Positions 1 through 8,941 of a DNA stretch of 40,314 nt are shown one piece after another. This stretch comes from SIG452 sp045631485 (lineage in GTDB: Bacteria; Bacillota; Clostridia; UMGS1840), in the NCBI GenBank assembly GCA_045631485.1, contig JAZQUU010000005.1, forward strand, positions 1 to 40,314, given 5' to 3'. Numbering within the stretch: the stretch's first letter is position 1; each line of letters starts with the position of its first letter. The position numbers were made by a program, and so were the translations under genes. The notes beneath the pieces are model-generated. The model saw nothing but the letters and a program-made list of their open reading frames with translations. It ran no database searches and was not told the origin of the DNA.

Positions 1-1200
1 GCAGAACCTATGGATTTATTCTTCTTAAGTGATCAGAATACTTACTTAAGATATATCAAACAGGAAAGCATTCTGCCCTTAGATGATTTACTGGCAGAGC
101 ACGGAAGCGCTATTTTAGAAAAAGTGGACGAAGCAGCTTGGGATATGGTTCGTTATGACGGCGAAGTGTATGCGGTAAAAAACCATGGTACCTATTCCAC
201 CGCATCCTCCGTTGTATTTAAAAAAGATCTGGTAGAAAAATATAATTTTGATTATCAGAACGCAGATACTTACGAAGAACTGGAAGTATTCTTAAAAGCA
301 ATTAAAGAAAACGAACCCAATATTTATCCCTTATCCGGTTCTGTAACCTTAGAAGTCAGCCAACGTTATATCGTAAATCCTGACGGAACCGTATATGATA
401 ACGAAACCGAACAGTTTATCAGCTGGTTTGATTGCGACGCTTCTATGAATTTATACAGAACGATGGCTGATTATTATCAGAAGGGATATTTACCCAAAGA
501 CATTCTCTCCAAAAATGACTTGGCAGGCGAAAGAAAGAGCGGTAAATACGCTGTATTACCCAATAGCGGATACTACACCGAAGATGCTTCAAAATCCTCC
601 GCATTCTACGGCTTCCCCTGCGTGGAAAAATACACCGGTAACACTTTAATTTCTTCTGCATCCGGTGCAAGAATCTGCTTGAGCTCCACCTCCACTCATC
701 CCGAAAAAGCAATTCAGGTATTAAATCTGATTTGGGAAGATCCCGAACTCTCCAACACCTTAGCATACGGTGTGGAAGGCGTTGACTATGTGATTGATGA
801 AGAAAGAAGCCAGGAAATCGGCAGCAAAGCGATTATTCCGAAATCCGGTGCAGAACAGAATTGGGCAATCTGGCATAACTGGATTGGTCCTCTGTGGGAT
901 CAGTGGGATTCTTCCTGGAACAGAGTGGAATCCTTACAGAATATGCAGGAAATGAACAAAAACGGTGCTGTTGCAAAATGTTTGGGCTTCTCCTTTGAAA
1001 ATGAATCCGTAAAATCCGAACACGCACAGTGCAGTGCAATCTATGAAGAATGCAGACCTGTATTCGTTTACGGTTGTATGAACGATTTTGACGAATATCT
1101 TGCAAGTGCAAAAGCAAAATTTGCCAATGCAGGTCTTGATAAGGTAATTGCTGAAAAGAACAGACAGTATTCCGAATGGAAACAGGCTCAGGGTAACTAA
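1..1200 (+). CDS. ABC transporter extracellular sugar-binding protein, LplA-like (5' partial)
   Basis: Lipoprotein-type solute-binding protein that would deliver an oligosaccharide to the permeases encoded just downstream. The frame is open to base 1, so the signal peptide and N-terminal lobe are outside the window; about 399 codons are visible and the first visible ATG (position 10) is probably not the start. Visible features are the mixed alpha/beta binding-protein body rich in Trp and Tyr near the middle, as in sugar-binding proteins, and a C-terminal stretch of the DUF3502 kind seen in LplA homologues, ending in a helix around 'GLDKVIAEKNRQYSEW'. In Firmicutes this type pairs with LplB/YtcP permeases and lacks its own ATPase gene, relying on a shared MsmX-like ATPase. 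The assignment to the family is strong from sequence and context; the exact sugar is unknown. Confidence 0.88.
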   Translation, partial: AEPMDLFFLSDQNTYLRYIKQESILPLDDLLAEHGSAILEKVDEAAWDMVRYDGEVYAVKNHGTYSTASSVVFKKDLVEKYNFDYQNADTYEELEVFLKAIKENEPNIYPLSGSVTLEVSQRYIVNPDGTVYDNETEQFISWFDCDASMNLYRTMADYYQKGYLPKDILSKNDLAGERKSGKYAVLPNSGYYTEDASKSSAFYGFPCVEKYTGNTLISSASGARICLSSTSTHPEKAIQVLNLIWEDPELSNTLAYGVEGVDYVIDEERSQEIGSKAIIPKSGAEQNWAIWHNWIGPLWDQWDSSWNRVESLQNMQEMNKNGAVAKCLGFSFENESVKSEHAQCSAIYEECRPVFVYGCMNDFDEYLASAKAKFANAGLDKVIAEKNRQYSEWKQAQGN

Positions 1201-1217
1201 TAAACCAAAATCTCGTG

Positions 1218-1246
1218 CCCGACAAAATTCTATGGATTTTGTCGGG
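1218..1246 (+). other. Intercistronic stem-loop between binding protein and permease
   Basis: An 11-bp perfect stem (1218-1228 with 1236-1246) with a 7-nt loop lies 18 bases after the binding-protein stop. There is no T-run directly after it, so it is not a classic intrinsic terminator. In ABC operons a hairpin here commonly protects the upstream mRNA so that the binding protein is made in excess over the permeases; that role is inferred. Confidence 0.7.
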
Positions 1247-1314
1247 TAGGAGTGCTTGAAGCAGAATGAGTTTCTGTTTTTTAAAATTACTTTATGAATC
1301 GGAAGGTGAAAAAG

Positions 1315-2271
1315 ATGGCGTCTAAAACGGTAACAGAAATCGCGCAGGCAGCCCCCAAGAAAAAACAGGGGTGGACTCGTTTTACGAAAAGCTTGCCGCT
1401 TACCATTATGGCATTGCCGGCTGTTATCTATATATTTATTTTTAACTACATTCCGTTATACGGATTGTTGCTTCCTTTTAAAGATTATAAACCCAGATTG
1501 GGATTTTTCGGAAGCGAATGGGTTGGACTTAAGAATTTTAAGTTTCTGCTCAATAATGACCAGCTGATTAAAGCGGTAGGAAATACCATTGTTTATAATA
1601 TTGTTTTCATTCTGTTGGGCACAGCAGTAACATTAGCGGTTGCGCTGATGTTGTATGAAATGTCTAAAAGAAGCGTAAAAATATATCAAACAGCAATATT
1701 TGTACCCCATTACATTTCCTGGGTTGTGGCAGCCTATGTATTTATGGTCTTTTTAGATATGGACTATGGTATCTTAAATAAAATTATCACCGCATTTGGC
1801 GGGGAAGCGGTACTATGGTATAACGAACCGAAATACTGGCCAACCATTCTTACGATAGCACATATCTGGAAAGGATTTGGTTATTCGGCGGTTATCTACT
1901 ATGCAGCCTTAATGGGTCTGGATAAGTCCTTATTTGAAGCGGCAGAGCTGGATGGTGCCAATAAATTACAGCAGATGTGGCATATTTCTTTGCCGGGCAT
2001 CAAAAATATGATTGTAATGTTATTCATTATGCATATCGGTAAAGTATTCCATGGTGACTTCGGTATGTTCTACAATATTTCTCAGAACTCATCTTTGTTG
2101 TATGAAACAACCGATATTATCGATACTTATATTTACAGAACCTTAATCAATTTAGGTGATGTTGGGATTTCCTCATCGGTATCTATGGTTCAGGCAGTTC
2201 TTGGCTTTATCTTGGTAGTCGTTGCCAATGCGATTGCAAACAAAGTGGATAAAGATTCCGCATTGTATTAA
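1315..2271 (+). CDS. ABC sugar permease, LplB-like
   Basis: Inner-membrane half of a sugar importer (binding-protein-dependent transport inner-membrane family). The 318-aa product has about six hydrophobic spans: a first span with 'FNYIPLYGLLLPFKDY', typical of LplB/YteP, and further spans in the middle and at the C-terminus. The cytoplasmic EAA loop that contacts the ATPase is visible as 'EAAELDGANKLQQMWHISLP'. An earlier in-frame ATG exists at 1294, but GGAAGGTG at 1301-1308 sits correctly for the ATG at 1315, so that start is preferred. It is followed 19 bases later by the second permease. No ATPase gene is present in the window, consistent with use of a shared ATPase. Confidence 0.93.
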   Translation: MASKTVTEIAQAAPKKKQGWTRFTKSLPLTIMALPAVIYIFIFNYIPLYGLLLPFKDYKPRLGFFGSEWVGLKNFKFLLNNDQLIKAVGNTIVYNIVFILLGTAVTLAVALMLYEMSKRSVKIYQTAIFVPHYISWVVAAYVFMVFLDMDYGILNKIITAFGGEAVLWYNEPKYWPTILTIAHIWKGFGYSAVIYYAALMGLDKSLFEAAELDGANKLQQMWHISLPGIKNMIVMLFIMHIGKVFHGDFGMFYNISQNSSLLYETTDIIDTYIYRTLINLGDVGISSSVSMVQAVLGFILVVVANAIANKVDKDSALY

Positions 2272-2290
2272 GAAAGGGGAGGTGACAGAT

Positions 2291-3205
2291 ATGAAATTGT
2301 TAACAAGCAAGGGTAGAAAATCACCCGGAGACAGAATCGCACATTTTTGTTTTCATCTCATTATGATTTTCCTTGCATTTATGTGTATTTATCCCTTTTT
2401 GGTTATTGTGGGGTCTTCGTTTGCATCTCAGGAATCTATTGTAAACTTTGGATACAGAATTTTTCCGAAGCCTGCATCATTAGAAGCATATCGCACCATT
2501 TTTGCCAATCCCGGACAGTTGGTGGATGCTTATACCGTAACCATGATTGTAACGATTGTGCAGACCTTGGGCGGTTTGATTTTAACCTCTACCTTAGGTT
2601 ATGTGCTGTGCAGAAAAGACTATCCTTACAGAGGATTCCTTGGTTTCTATGTGTTCTTCACAATGCTCTTTAACGGTGGTTTGGTTCCTTCCTATATTTT
2701 GATTTCAAACTGGTTGGGACTGCAGGATTCTATCTGGGCATTGATTATTCCGGGGATGTGTACCGCATGGAATGTTATGCTGATGAAAGGCTTCTTCCAG
2801 TCGATTCCCACTGCACTGATTGAATCTGCAAAAATTGACGGTGCCAGCGAATTTCGAATCTTTTTACAAATCATTGTGCCGTTATCCAAACCTGCTTTTG
2901 CAACCATCGGCTTACTGATGGTTTTAACCGGATGGAACGCCTGGTATTCTTCCTTATTATATATTACCAGCGAAAATAAGGTTATGCTGCAGTATCTTTT
3001 GATGAAAATTATGAAAAACATCGAGTTTATGCAGAGTGCTGAAGGTCAGCAGTTAACAGGAACAGTTAATGTTCAGACAGAAGTTCCGTCTCAGGCATTG
3101 AGAATGGCGATGGCTGTATTAACCACAGGACCGATTTTAATTGTGTTCCCGTTCTTCCAGAAATACTTCACCAAAGGATTAACGGTCGGTTCCGTAAAAG
3201 GATAA
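2291..3205 (+). CDS. ABC sugar permease, LplC/YtcP-like
   Basis: Second permease subunit of the importer, 304 aa, of the carbohydrate-uptake CUT1 type. It has an N-terminal span after a short basic leader, further spans across the protein, an EAA loop 'ESAKIDGASEFRIFLQIIVP', and the usual C-terminal 'FQKYFTKGLTVGSVKG' ending that is very characteristic of this family. An ATG in frame at 2222 overlaps the preceding gene, but the strong GGGGAGGTGA site at 2276-2285 fits the ATG at 2291. It would form a heterodimer with the preceding permease. The family call is certain; the substrate is not visible from sequence. Confidence 0.94.
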   Translation: MKLLTSKGRKSPGDRIAHFCFHLIMIFLAFMCIYPFLVIVGSSFASQESIVNFGYRIFPKPASLEAYRTIFANPGQLVDAYTVTMIVTIVQTLGGLILTSTLGYVLCRKDYPYRGFLGFYVFFTMLFNGGLVPSYILISNWLGLQDSIWALIIPGMCTAWNVMLMKGFFQSIPTALIESAKIDGASEFRIFLQIIVPLSKPAFATIGLLMVLTGWNAWYSSLLYITSENKVMLQYLLMKIMKNIEFMQSAEGQQLTGTVNVQTEVPSQALRMAMAVLTTGPILIVFPFFQKYFTKGLTVGSVKG

Positions 3206-3229
3206 AACTAAAAAAAGGGAGTTTTTCCA

Positions 3230-3964
3230 ATGTATAAGGTAATTTTGGTTGATGACGAAAAAATCTCTCTTGATATGCTTGGGCAAAGTTTCAAATGGGA
3301 AAATTACGATTTTCAGATAGCAGGCGTATTTACCGACGCCAGAACGGCATTGAAGCGATGCAAAGAAATCGATGTGGATGTTGTTTTTACTGATATCGAA
3401 ATGCCCGTGATGAACGGATTGGAATTTGCTGCAGAGGTCAGAAAATCTGTGCCCGGTGCAAAGATTGTGATTTTAAGTGCTTACGATAAGTTTTCTTATG
3501 CGCAAACGGCAATCAGTATCGGTGTGTTTGAGTATATTTTAAAACCGATTACTGAAGAACGAGCAGAGGATGTTTTGCTGAAGTTAAAGGTGCAGTTGGA
3601 TAAAGATCACGGAGTATATTCTGAGATTGATGATTCATATGGGATCAAGAATGTAAGATTCAAAGCAATGATTGAATACATTAACAATAACTATATGAAA
3701 AAACTGTCTTTAAGTGATTTGGCAGATATGTTTAATTTGAACGTGACCTTTTGTTGTTCCTTATTCAACAAGACCTTTGATTGCACCTTCATTGAATATT
3801 GCACCAGACTCAAAATGAAGAAAGCAGCTGAGCTTATCAAAGATGGGGAAATGAATGTGTATCAGATTGCAGAATATCTCAATTATGATTACATTTATTT
3901 CAATAAGATTTTTAAAAAGTATTATGGTATGACACCAAGAAGATATTCGAATACCAACGAATAG
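3230..3964 (+). CDS. YesN-like response regulator (receiver + AraC HTH)
   Basis: Cytoplasmic DNA-binding response regulator expected to control the transporter and glycosidase genes. Residues 1-120 are a receiver domain with acidic pair D8/D9, phosphoacceptor D55 in 'VFTDIEMPVMNG', S83 and K105 in 'EYILKP'. Residues about 143-244 are a two-helix-turn-helix AraC-type DNA-binding domain ending 'YGMTPRRYS'. At 244 aa it is much shorter than typical YesN proteins, because the long linker between the two domains is almost absent. It is followed 15 bases later by the matching sensor kinase, an order (regulator first) that is less common. GGGAG at 3218-3222 precedes the start. Confidence 0.93.
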   Translation: MYKVILVDDEKISLDMLGQSFKWENYDFQIAGVFTDARTALKRCKEIDVDVVFTDIEMPVMNGLEFAAEVRKSVPGAKIVILSAYDKFSYAQTAISIGVFEYILKPITEERAEDVLLKLKVQLDKDHGVYSEIDDSYGIKNVRFKAMIEYINNNYMKKLSLSDLADMFNLNVTFCCSLFNKTFDCTFIEYCTRLKMKKAAELIKDGEMNVYQIAEYLNYDYIYFNKIFKKYYGMTPRRYSNTNE

Positions 3965-3979
3965 AAAGGGTGCATCAAT

Positions 3980-5683
3980 ATGAAAAGATTTGGAATCAAA
4001 AGCATCAGGCAGATGTTCAGTCTGTTTCTGTTAATCACGCTTTTGATTGTGGTAATCTGTTCAGTTTATACCTCGGTGGTACTGTATAAAAATATGGCAC
4101 ACGCCAAAAAATCGGCAGTGGATTCTGCTTGTTACAGTACCGACAAAATTATATCAGAGCATTTGAATGCCATCACAGATGCAGAAGGCGTTCTTTATAA
4201 TGACAGGAGAATTCAGGAATTTTTAAACGAAACCGACCCGATTCAATCGGAAATCCTGAAAGTCGATGCTGCCGGCGTGATTCATAACACGCTGAATGCG
4301 AAAGGACTTGGCATGGGTGCGATTTTGTTCGGAAAGTCTCAAAACAGCGCTATGCTAAGCTGCAACAGTACTTCGGATGAGCAATCATTCATTGACGAAA
4401 TGTATCGGCGCTATCTGTCAAGCGAAGGCGATCTGTTTATGTATGAGCCGGATAATCAGTTATACTCAGAGTTTTATATTTGCCGTTTCACTCCTGTGAT
4501 ATATCACAGTTTGAAAGAAGTGAATTCCTACGAAGTGGGCACAATGGCCATTTTCTCCAAAGTCAATTTTTATGAATTGGAGGAAAATGCCAAGAAAAAT
4601 TCTGTGATTCTGATTCATTTGGTGAATCATCAAACCGATGAAGTGATTTCTCTGGTGGATACCACCTCGGGAGAGCAGGGCGGCAAAACTGCAGTAGAGC
4701 AGAGAGTCGGCTACACGAGCTGGTTTATTCAGGTGGAATTATTTGAAATTATCGGCGTGAGTGTGTTATCACCATTTGTATTCTTATCCATTCTGTTGCT
4801 TGGATTATTGCTTCTGTATGTCGTTTTATTCCGAAAGACTATGCGAGTGCTTGTGGATACGCCTATCAATAAGCTGTCTTGCTATCTTGAAGAATTTATG
4901 ATTTCCAAGAGCGGCAAAGTCGTGCTTGACTCCGTAGGAGTGGACGAGTTTGATGATATTTTAAAATATATCAACGAACTTTTTGACAGGGTCACCAAGC
5001 AGGCGCGAATGGTGGTGTATACCCAACAGAAGATGTACGAAAAAGAGCTTCAGGCAAACGAGCAGACCCTTTATATGAATCAGCTTCAGATTAATCCCCA
5101 CTTTTTGTTTAACACACTAAACACCATCACGCAGATGTGTTTGGCAAAGGGGCTTGATAATGTGACGGATATTACACACAGTATTGCGGAAATCTTCCGT
5201 TACAGTATCGAAGGGGGGCATAAGGCAACCCTGGATGAAGAAATCTATATTGTGTATAAGTACATTAAAATTTTCAATAGCAGATATGGTCGTGAATTTC
5301 AATGTGAATTGGATATTGAAGACGAGTTGTATGAGCTTGAGATTATGAAAATGATTTTGCAACCTCTGATTGAAAATTCATTCAAACACGGCGATATTGC
5401 AAATGTGGAGAATCCTTTGATTCAGATAGCCGCCTATCGTGAGCAGGGAGATATCGTGATTACCGTGACGGATAACGGTATCGGTATTGATGCCGCCAAA
5501 GTTCAGAGCATTAACTATGATCTGAGTGTGGCAAACACGAAAACGAATCAAAGTATCGGGCTTTTAAACGTGAATAAGCGTTTAAAAATCTGTTACGGAG
5601 AGCAAAGCGGGCTCACGGTGGAATCCGAGTATGGCAAATATACAAAAATTATTATCCGAATCAAGGACGAAAAACAAAGTTAG
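3980..5683 (+). CDS. YesM-like sensor histidine kinase
   Basis: Membrane sensor kinase partner of the preceding regulator. The 567-aa protein has a membrane span near residues 10-34, an extracytoplasmic sensing region of about 220 residues, a second span near 256-284, a HAMP-like linker, and a His_kinase-family dimerisation domain with H374 in 'QINPHFLFNTLNT'. The ATPase part shows N466 in 'PLIENSFKHG', the G1 box 'DNGIGID' and a 'SIGLLNVNKRL' box. This architecture is that of YesM/LytS-type kinases that sit beside CUT1 sugar transporters in Firmicutes and sense an extracellular sugar or the loaded binding protein. GAAAGGGTG at 3964-3972 is the ribosome site. The ligand is unknown. Confidence 0.94.
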   Translation: MKRFGIKSIRQMFSLFLLITLLIVVICSVYTSVVLYKNMAHAKKSAVDSACYSTDKIISEHLNAITDAEGVLYNDRRIQEFLNETDPIQSEILKVDAAGVIHNTLNAKGLGMGAILFGKSQNSAMLSCNSTSDEQSFIDEMYRRYLSSEGDLFMYEPDNQLYSEFYICRFTPVIYHSLKEVNSYEVGTMAIFSKVNFYELEENAKKNSVILIHLVNHQTDEVISLVDTTSGEQGGKTAVEQRVGYTSWFIQVELFEIIGVSVLSPFVFLSILLLGLLLLYVVLFRKTMRVLVDTPINKLSCYLEEFMISKSGKVVLDSVGVDEFDDILKYINELFDRVTKQARMVVYTQQKMYEKELQANEQTLYMNQLQINPHFLFNTLNTITQMCLAKGLDNVTDITHSIAEIFRYSIEGGHKATLDEEIYIVYKYIKIFNSRYGREFQCELDIEDELYELEIMKMILQPLIENSFKHGDIANVENPLIQIAAYREQGDIVITVTDNGIGIDAAKVQSINYDLSVANTKTNQSIGLLNVNKRLKICYGEQSGLTVESEYGKYTKIIIRIKDEKQS

Positions 5684-5715
5684 ATAAGACCGTTTATGGT
5701 TTTATTTATAAATGA

Positions 5716-5763
5716 TTTTCCAAATAAACTTTCTTATCATTTATCTGCAGGTTATTTGGAAAA
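5716..5763. repeat. 12-bp inverted repeat before the first LRR gene
   Basis: Perfect 12-bp arms (5716-5727 TTTTCCAAATAA; 5752-5763 its complement) surround a 24-nt AT-rich centre, 30 bases before the start of the LRR protein. The right arm is followed by A-rich sequence and not by T, so it does not read as a + strand terminator. It could be a leader stem or a protein-binding site. Confidence 0.6.
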
Positions 5764-5793
5764 AAACAATAAAAAAAGAAAGGAAACAAAAAA

Positions 5794-8640
5794 ATGAGCA
5801 AAAAAATGAGCAAATTTTTTGGACTTTTGCTGGCAGTATGTATGTTGGTTAGTGCTATTCCCAATGTTGCATTTGCGGCAGGAGTTGGCGAAACTTTCAT
5901 TGACGGTTCGTTTACCTACAAAGTAAACACAGACGGAACCACCGTTACCTTAACTGCAATTGCGGCAGATTCTCTTTCCGGGGAAGTTGTAATTCCCGAA
6001 ACTGTAACCGACGGCAGCAAAACCTATACTGTTACCACCCTTGCCGGAGCATTTAAGGGAACAGATACTGCTGTTGCAACTAAAACCTACAATATGACCA
6101 AGCTGGTTATGGCGGATACCATTACTTCTATCACAGTATCCTCTCCTTTCTATGCTTGTCGTTTTACTGAAATTCATTTGTCCTCAGCTCTTACCGGAGA
6201 TTCCGGCGGAAAAGGGTATCTGAATAATACCTTCAATCAGTGTAACTTATTGGCAACTGCAAATGTTCCTGCAGGAATTACGATGTTATACGGAACATTC
6301 TTAAATGCTCAGTCTATCAAGAATGTAATTTTTGAAGGAACCACGACCAGAACTCTTTATATGGACAGCGCTACCGCTGCATCCCATGCATTCAAAGACG
6401 GTTCTGCAGTAAACTTATTTGTTCCTTATCTGGAAACTCCCAGTTCTATGTTTGCAAGAATGGGTTCCGGTAAACTCACTCCTACCTATTACTATTATGA
6501 CGGGGATTACAGATTCTCCGTCAAAGCAGACGGAACCGCAAAATTGGATGCACTGGTTCCCGGCAAAACTTTGGGAGAAACCGTTGTAATTCCCAATACC
6601 TTAGGCGGAAAAACCGTAACCGAGTTATACATGAACAGTTTAAAAAATAACAAAGTTACCAAAAGCTTTACGATGCCCGATACCGTTAAAGCCATTGATT
6701 CCGGAACATTTTACGGTTGGATCGCCCTGGAAAACGTTCATTTGTCCTCTGCATTGGTAAACGGCGGTGCGGCAAATCAGCTGACCAATACCTTCCATTA
6801 TTGTTCCAAACTGACCAACGTTACCGTTCCTGCAGGAATTACTCAGTTATACGGTACATTCAGAAACTCCGGTGTAAAAACCGTTACTTTAAAAACCACC
6901 TCCCAGGCTGACTTCTATGCAGGTTCCGGTACCTCAGCAGCAAGAGCGTGGACAGACGGAACAACCGGTATCACCATTTACTATCCTGCAGATGGTGTAG
7001 TACCTACCAGATATACTGCAAGCGGTTCTTTCACCGCAACCGCAAAGGTAGAAACCGTTACCTTTACATCCGGTGATTTTACCTATGTAACCAATGGTGT
7101 TGACACTGTAACTCTGACTGCAATCGCTGCAGATAAACTTTCCGGTGCAGTCACCGTACCTGCTACCGTATCTGACGGAACCAAAACCTATACTGTAACC
7201 CAGTTAGGCGATGCATTCAAAAATCAGGTCGCAAAAACTGCGGAAATGACCTCCTTGGTGTTACCCGATACCATCACCAAGTTCACCGGTACCGTTACTT
7301 TCTATGCTTGTAAAGGTCTTACCTCTATCAAATTACCTGCAAATCTTACCGGAGACGGTCAGGGTACAGGATATTTAACCAAAACCTTCCATCAGTGTAA
7401 CAAATTAACTGCTGTTGAACTGCCTGTTGGAATTACCAAATGCTATGGAACATTTTATGATAATTCTGCGGTAAGAACGGTTACCATCAAAGGAACTTCT
7501 CAGGTTGATTTCTTTGCAGGTTCCACCACTACCGATGCAAGAGCATGGGCAAACGGAACCACCGGTATCACCATTTACTATCCCTATGGCGGTACCGCAC
7601 CCACCAGAACCAGCGCAAGCGGTTCCTTCACCGCAACCGTTAAGATGATTATGCCCACCTTCACCGAAGGTAGCTTCAACTATGTATTGAACGCAGATGG
7701 CGCATCTGTAACCTTACTGAGCGCTGCTGAAACTCTGAGTGGTGCAGTTTTGGTTCCTGCAAACGCAACCTACAATGGAAATGCAGTAGCAGTTACTGCA
7801 ATTGGTAACAAGGCATTTGCAAATCAGACCGCTGTAACCTCTCTGACTCTGCCCAATACCGTTACCAAAATCGGTTATCAGGCATTTATGAATATGGACG
7901 GTTTAACCTCCTTTGATATGCCCGACAGCGTTACTACTTTAGACTATGGTACTTTCTATGATTGCTCTAACTTAGAAAAAGTAAATCTGTCTAAAAACCT
8001 GACCGGAACTTTACAGACCACTTTCGCATATTGTTACAAATTGAAAGACTGTGTAATTCCGGAAGGCGTAACCACCTTAAACAGAACCTTTATGTACTGT
8101 AACATCATTAAAACTGTTGTGGTTCCTGCATCTGTTACCACCATTACCGGTGACAATGCAACCGACATCGCTTCCAGATTATTCTCCACCTTTGATCGTG
8201 AAGGCGTAATCACCGGTGCTCCCACCGAACCCGGCTTTGTGGTAATGGGTTATACCGGTTCTGCAATTGAAACCTATATGAACGGTAAAGGTTGGAACTT
8301 TAAAGCAATTGATGCAACTATGCCTTTAGCAATTGCTGCTCCCAGACCGCACCTGGATAATACCGTAACCGTTGACGTTGCAAACTTTGCAAAAGCAGAT
8401 GATGCAACCGGCAAACTTGTGTTCTGTGCATACTACAGCAAAGCAGACGGAAGTCTGGTAGATGTTGGTATCACCGAAGTTACCAACATTGGTGCAGTAG
8501 AAACTGCAAACGTTACTGTTACTATGACCGAAGGTTATGATGCAAACACTGTATATCTGCGTGCATACGTATGGGAAGTTGGCACTTTCAATCCGTTAGC
8601 AGCTTATGCAGAATTGTATGAAGAAGTAATCGCGGAATAA
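5794..8640 (+). CDS. Secreted BspA-like leucine-rich-repeat protein
   Basis: Secreted 948-aa protein, probably at the cell surface and involved in binding a glycan or a neighbouring cell. Residues 1-29 are a clear signal peptide (basic start, hydrophobic core, cleavage after 'VAFA'). The mature part consists of four modules of about 195-200 residues starting near residues 32, 230, 422 and 621, each opening with a short beta unit such as 'GSFTYKV' and continuing with LRR_5/BspA-type repeats ('LPDTITKF', 'AFKN', 'FYACKGLTSI'). The last about 100 residues form a different beta domain with 'VYLRAYVWEVG'. No LPXTG, SLH or other wall anchor is visible. An AGAAAGG site at 5777-5783 supports the start; a second ATG lies five codons in. 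The modules are closely related to those of the 1483-aa protein downstream. Confidence 0.9.
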   Translation: MSKKMSKFFGLLLAVCMLVSAIPNVAFAAGVGETFIDGSFTYKVNTDGTTVTLTAIAADSLSGEVVIPETVTDGSKTYTVTTLAGAFKGTDTAVATKTYNMTKLVMADTITSITVSSPFYACRFTEIHLSSALTGDSGGKGYLNNTFNQCNLLATANVPAGITMLYGTFLNAQSIKNVIFEGTTTRTLYMDSATAASHAFKDGSAVNLFVPYLETPSSMFARMGSGKLTPTYYYYDGDYRFSVKADGTAKLDALVPGKTLGETVVIPNTLGGKTVTELYMNSLKNNKVTKSFTMPDTVKAIDSGTFYGWIALENVHLSSALVNGGAANQLTNTFHYCSKLTNVTVPAGITQLYGTFRNSGVKTVTLKTTSQADFYAGSGTSAARAWTDGTTGITIYYPADGVVPTRYTASGSFTATAKVETVTFTSGDFTYVTNGVDTVTLTAIAADKLSGAVTVPATVSDGTKTYTVTQLGDAFKNQVAKTAEMTSLVLPDTITKFTGTVTFYACKGLTSIKLPANLTGDGQGTGYLTKTFHQCNKLTAVELPVGITKCYGTFYDNSAVRTVTIKGTSQVDFFAGSTTTDARAWANGTTGITIYYPYGGTAPTRTSASGSFTATVKMIMPTFTEGSFNYVLNADGASVTLLSAAETLSGAVLVPANATYNGNAVAVTAIGNKAFANQTAVTSLTLPNTVTKIGYQAFMNMDGLTSFDMPDSVTTLDYGTFYDCSNLEKVNLSKNLTGTLQTTFAYCYKLKDCVIPEGVTTLNRTFMYCNIIKTVVVPASVTTITGDNATDIASRLFSTFDREGVITGAPTEPGFVVMGYTGSAIETYMNGKGWNFKAIDATMPLAIAAPRPHLDNTVTVDVANFAKADDATGKLVFCAYYSKADGSLVDVGITEVTNIGAVETANVTVTMTEGYDANTVYLRAYVWEVGTFNPLAAYAELYEEVIAE

Positions 8641-8659
8641 GAATCAATTACGATTCTCT

Positions 8660-8691
8660 GTTTGGGGAGTTTGCCTGCAAACTCCCCAAAC
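8660..8691 (+). other. 14-bp stem-loop after the LRR gene
   Basis: Perfect 14-bp stem (8660-8673 with 8678-8691) with a 4-nt loop, GC-rich relative to its surroundings, 19 bases after the LRR stop. It is terminator-like in strength, but A-rich rather than T-rich sequence follows, so an mRNA 3'-end stabiliser or a weak or partial terminator is more likely. Confidence 0.65.
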
Positions 8692-8732
8692 AAAACAGAA
8701 AAGCAAATTAACAATATGAAACAAAATAAGAT

Positions 8733-8815
8733 TACCGAACAAATCCGAAAGGCTTATCACGGATAATCGACCTGCAGACGGTTATCGTTTTAAACATTTA
8801 TGGATTTGTTCGGTA
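8733..8815. repeat. 83-bp element bounded by 14-bp inverted repeats
   Basis: Perfect 14-bp terminal inverted repeats (8733-8746 TACCGAACAAATCC; 8802-8815 its complement) enclose 55 bases that can themselves fold weakly (GATAA with TTATC). The stretch 8641-8941 between two secreted-protein genes holds no credible gene; it contains this element, the stem-loop at 8660-8691 and an AGAAAGG ribosome site at 8924-8930. It may be a structured leader, an operator or a tiny non-autonomous mobile element; the sequence does not decide. Confidence 0.55.
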
Positions 8816-8941
8816 GCAAAATCCATTTTTAAGATATTTTCAGATCACAGACTCAGGTTCGATTCAATAAAACATTTAACTTTGAAAAAAATACCGAATA
8901 TGGTTTTCATAGATAACAATATCAGAAAGGATGCACATATT

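Noticed and set aside
8660..8691. Classic Rho-independent terminator after the LRR gene
   Set aside because: The stem is strong, but the following bases are A-rich with no T-run on either side, so it was listed only as a stem-loop.
8882..8941. Upstream extension of the beta-helix protein
   Set aside because: The ribosome site at 8924-8930 and the signal peptide starting at 8942 show that the earlier ATG is not used.
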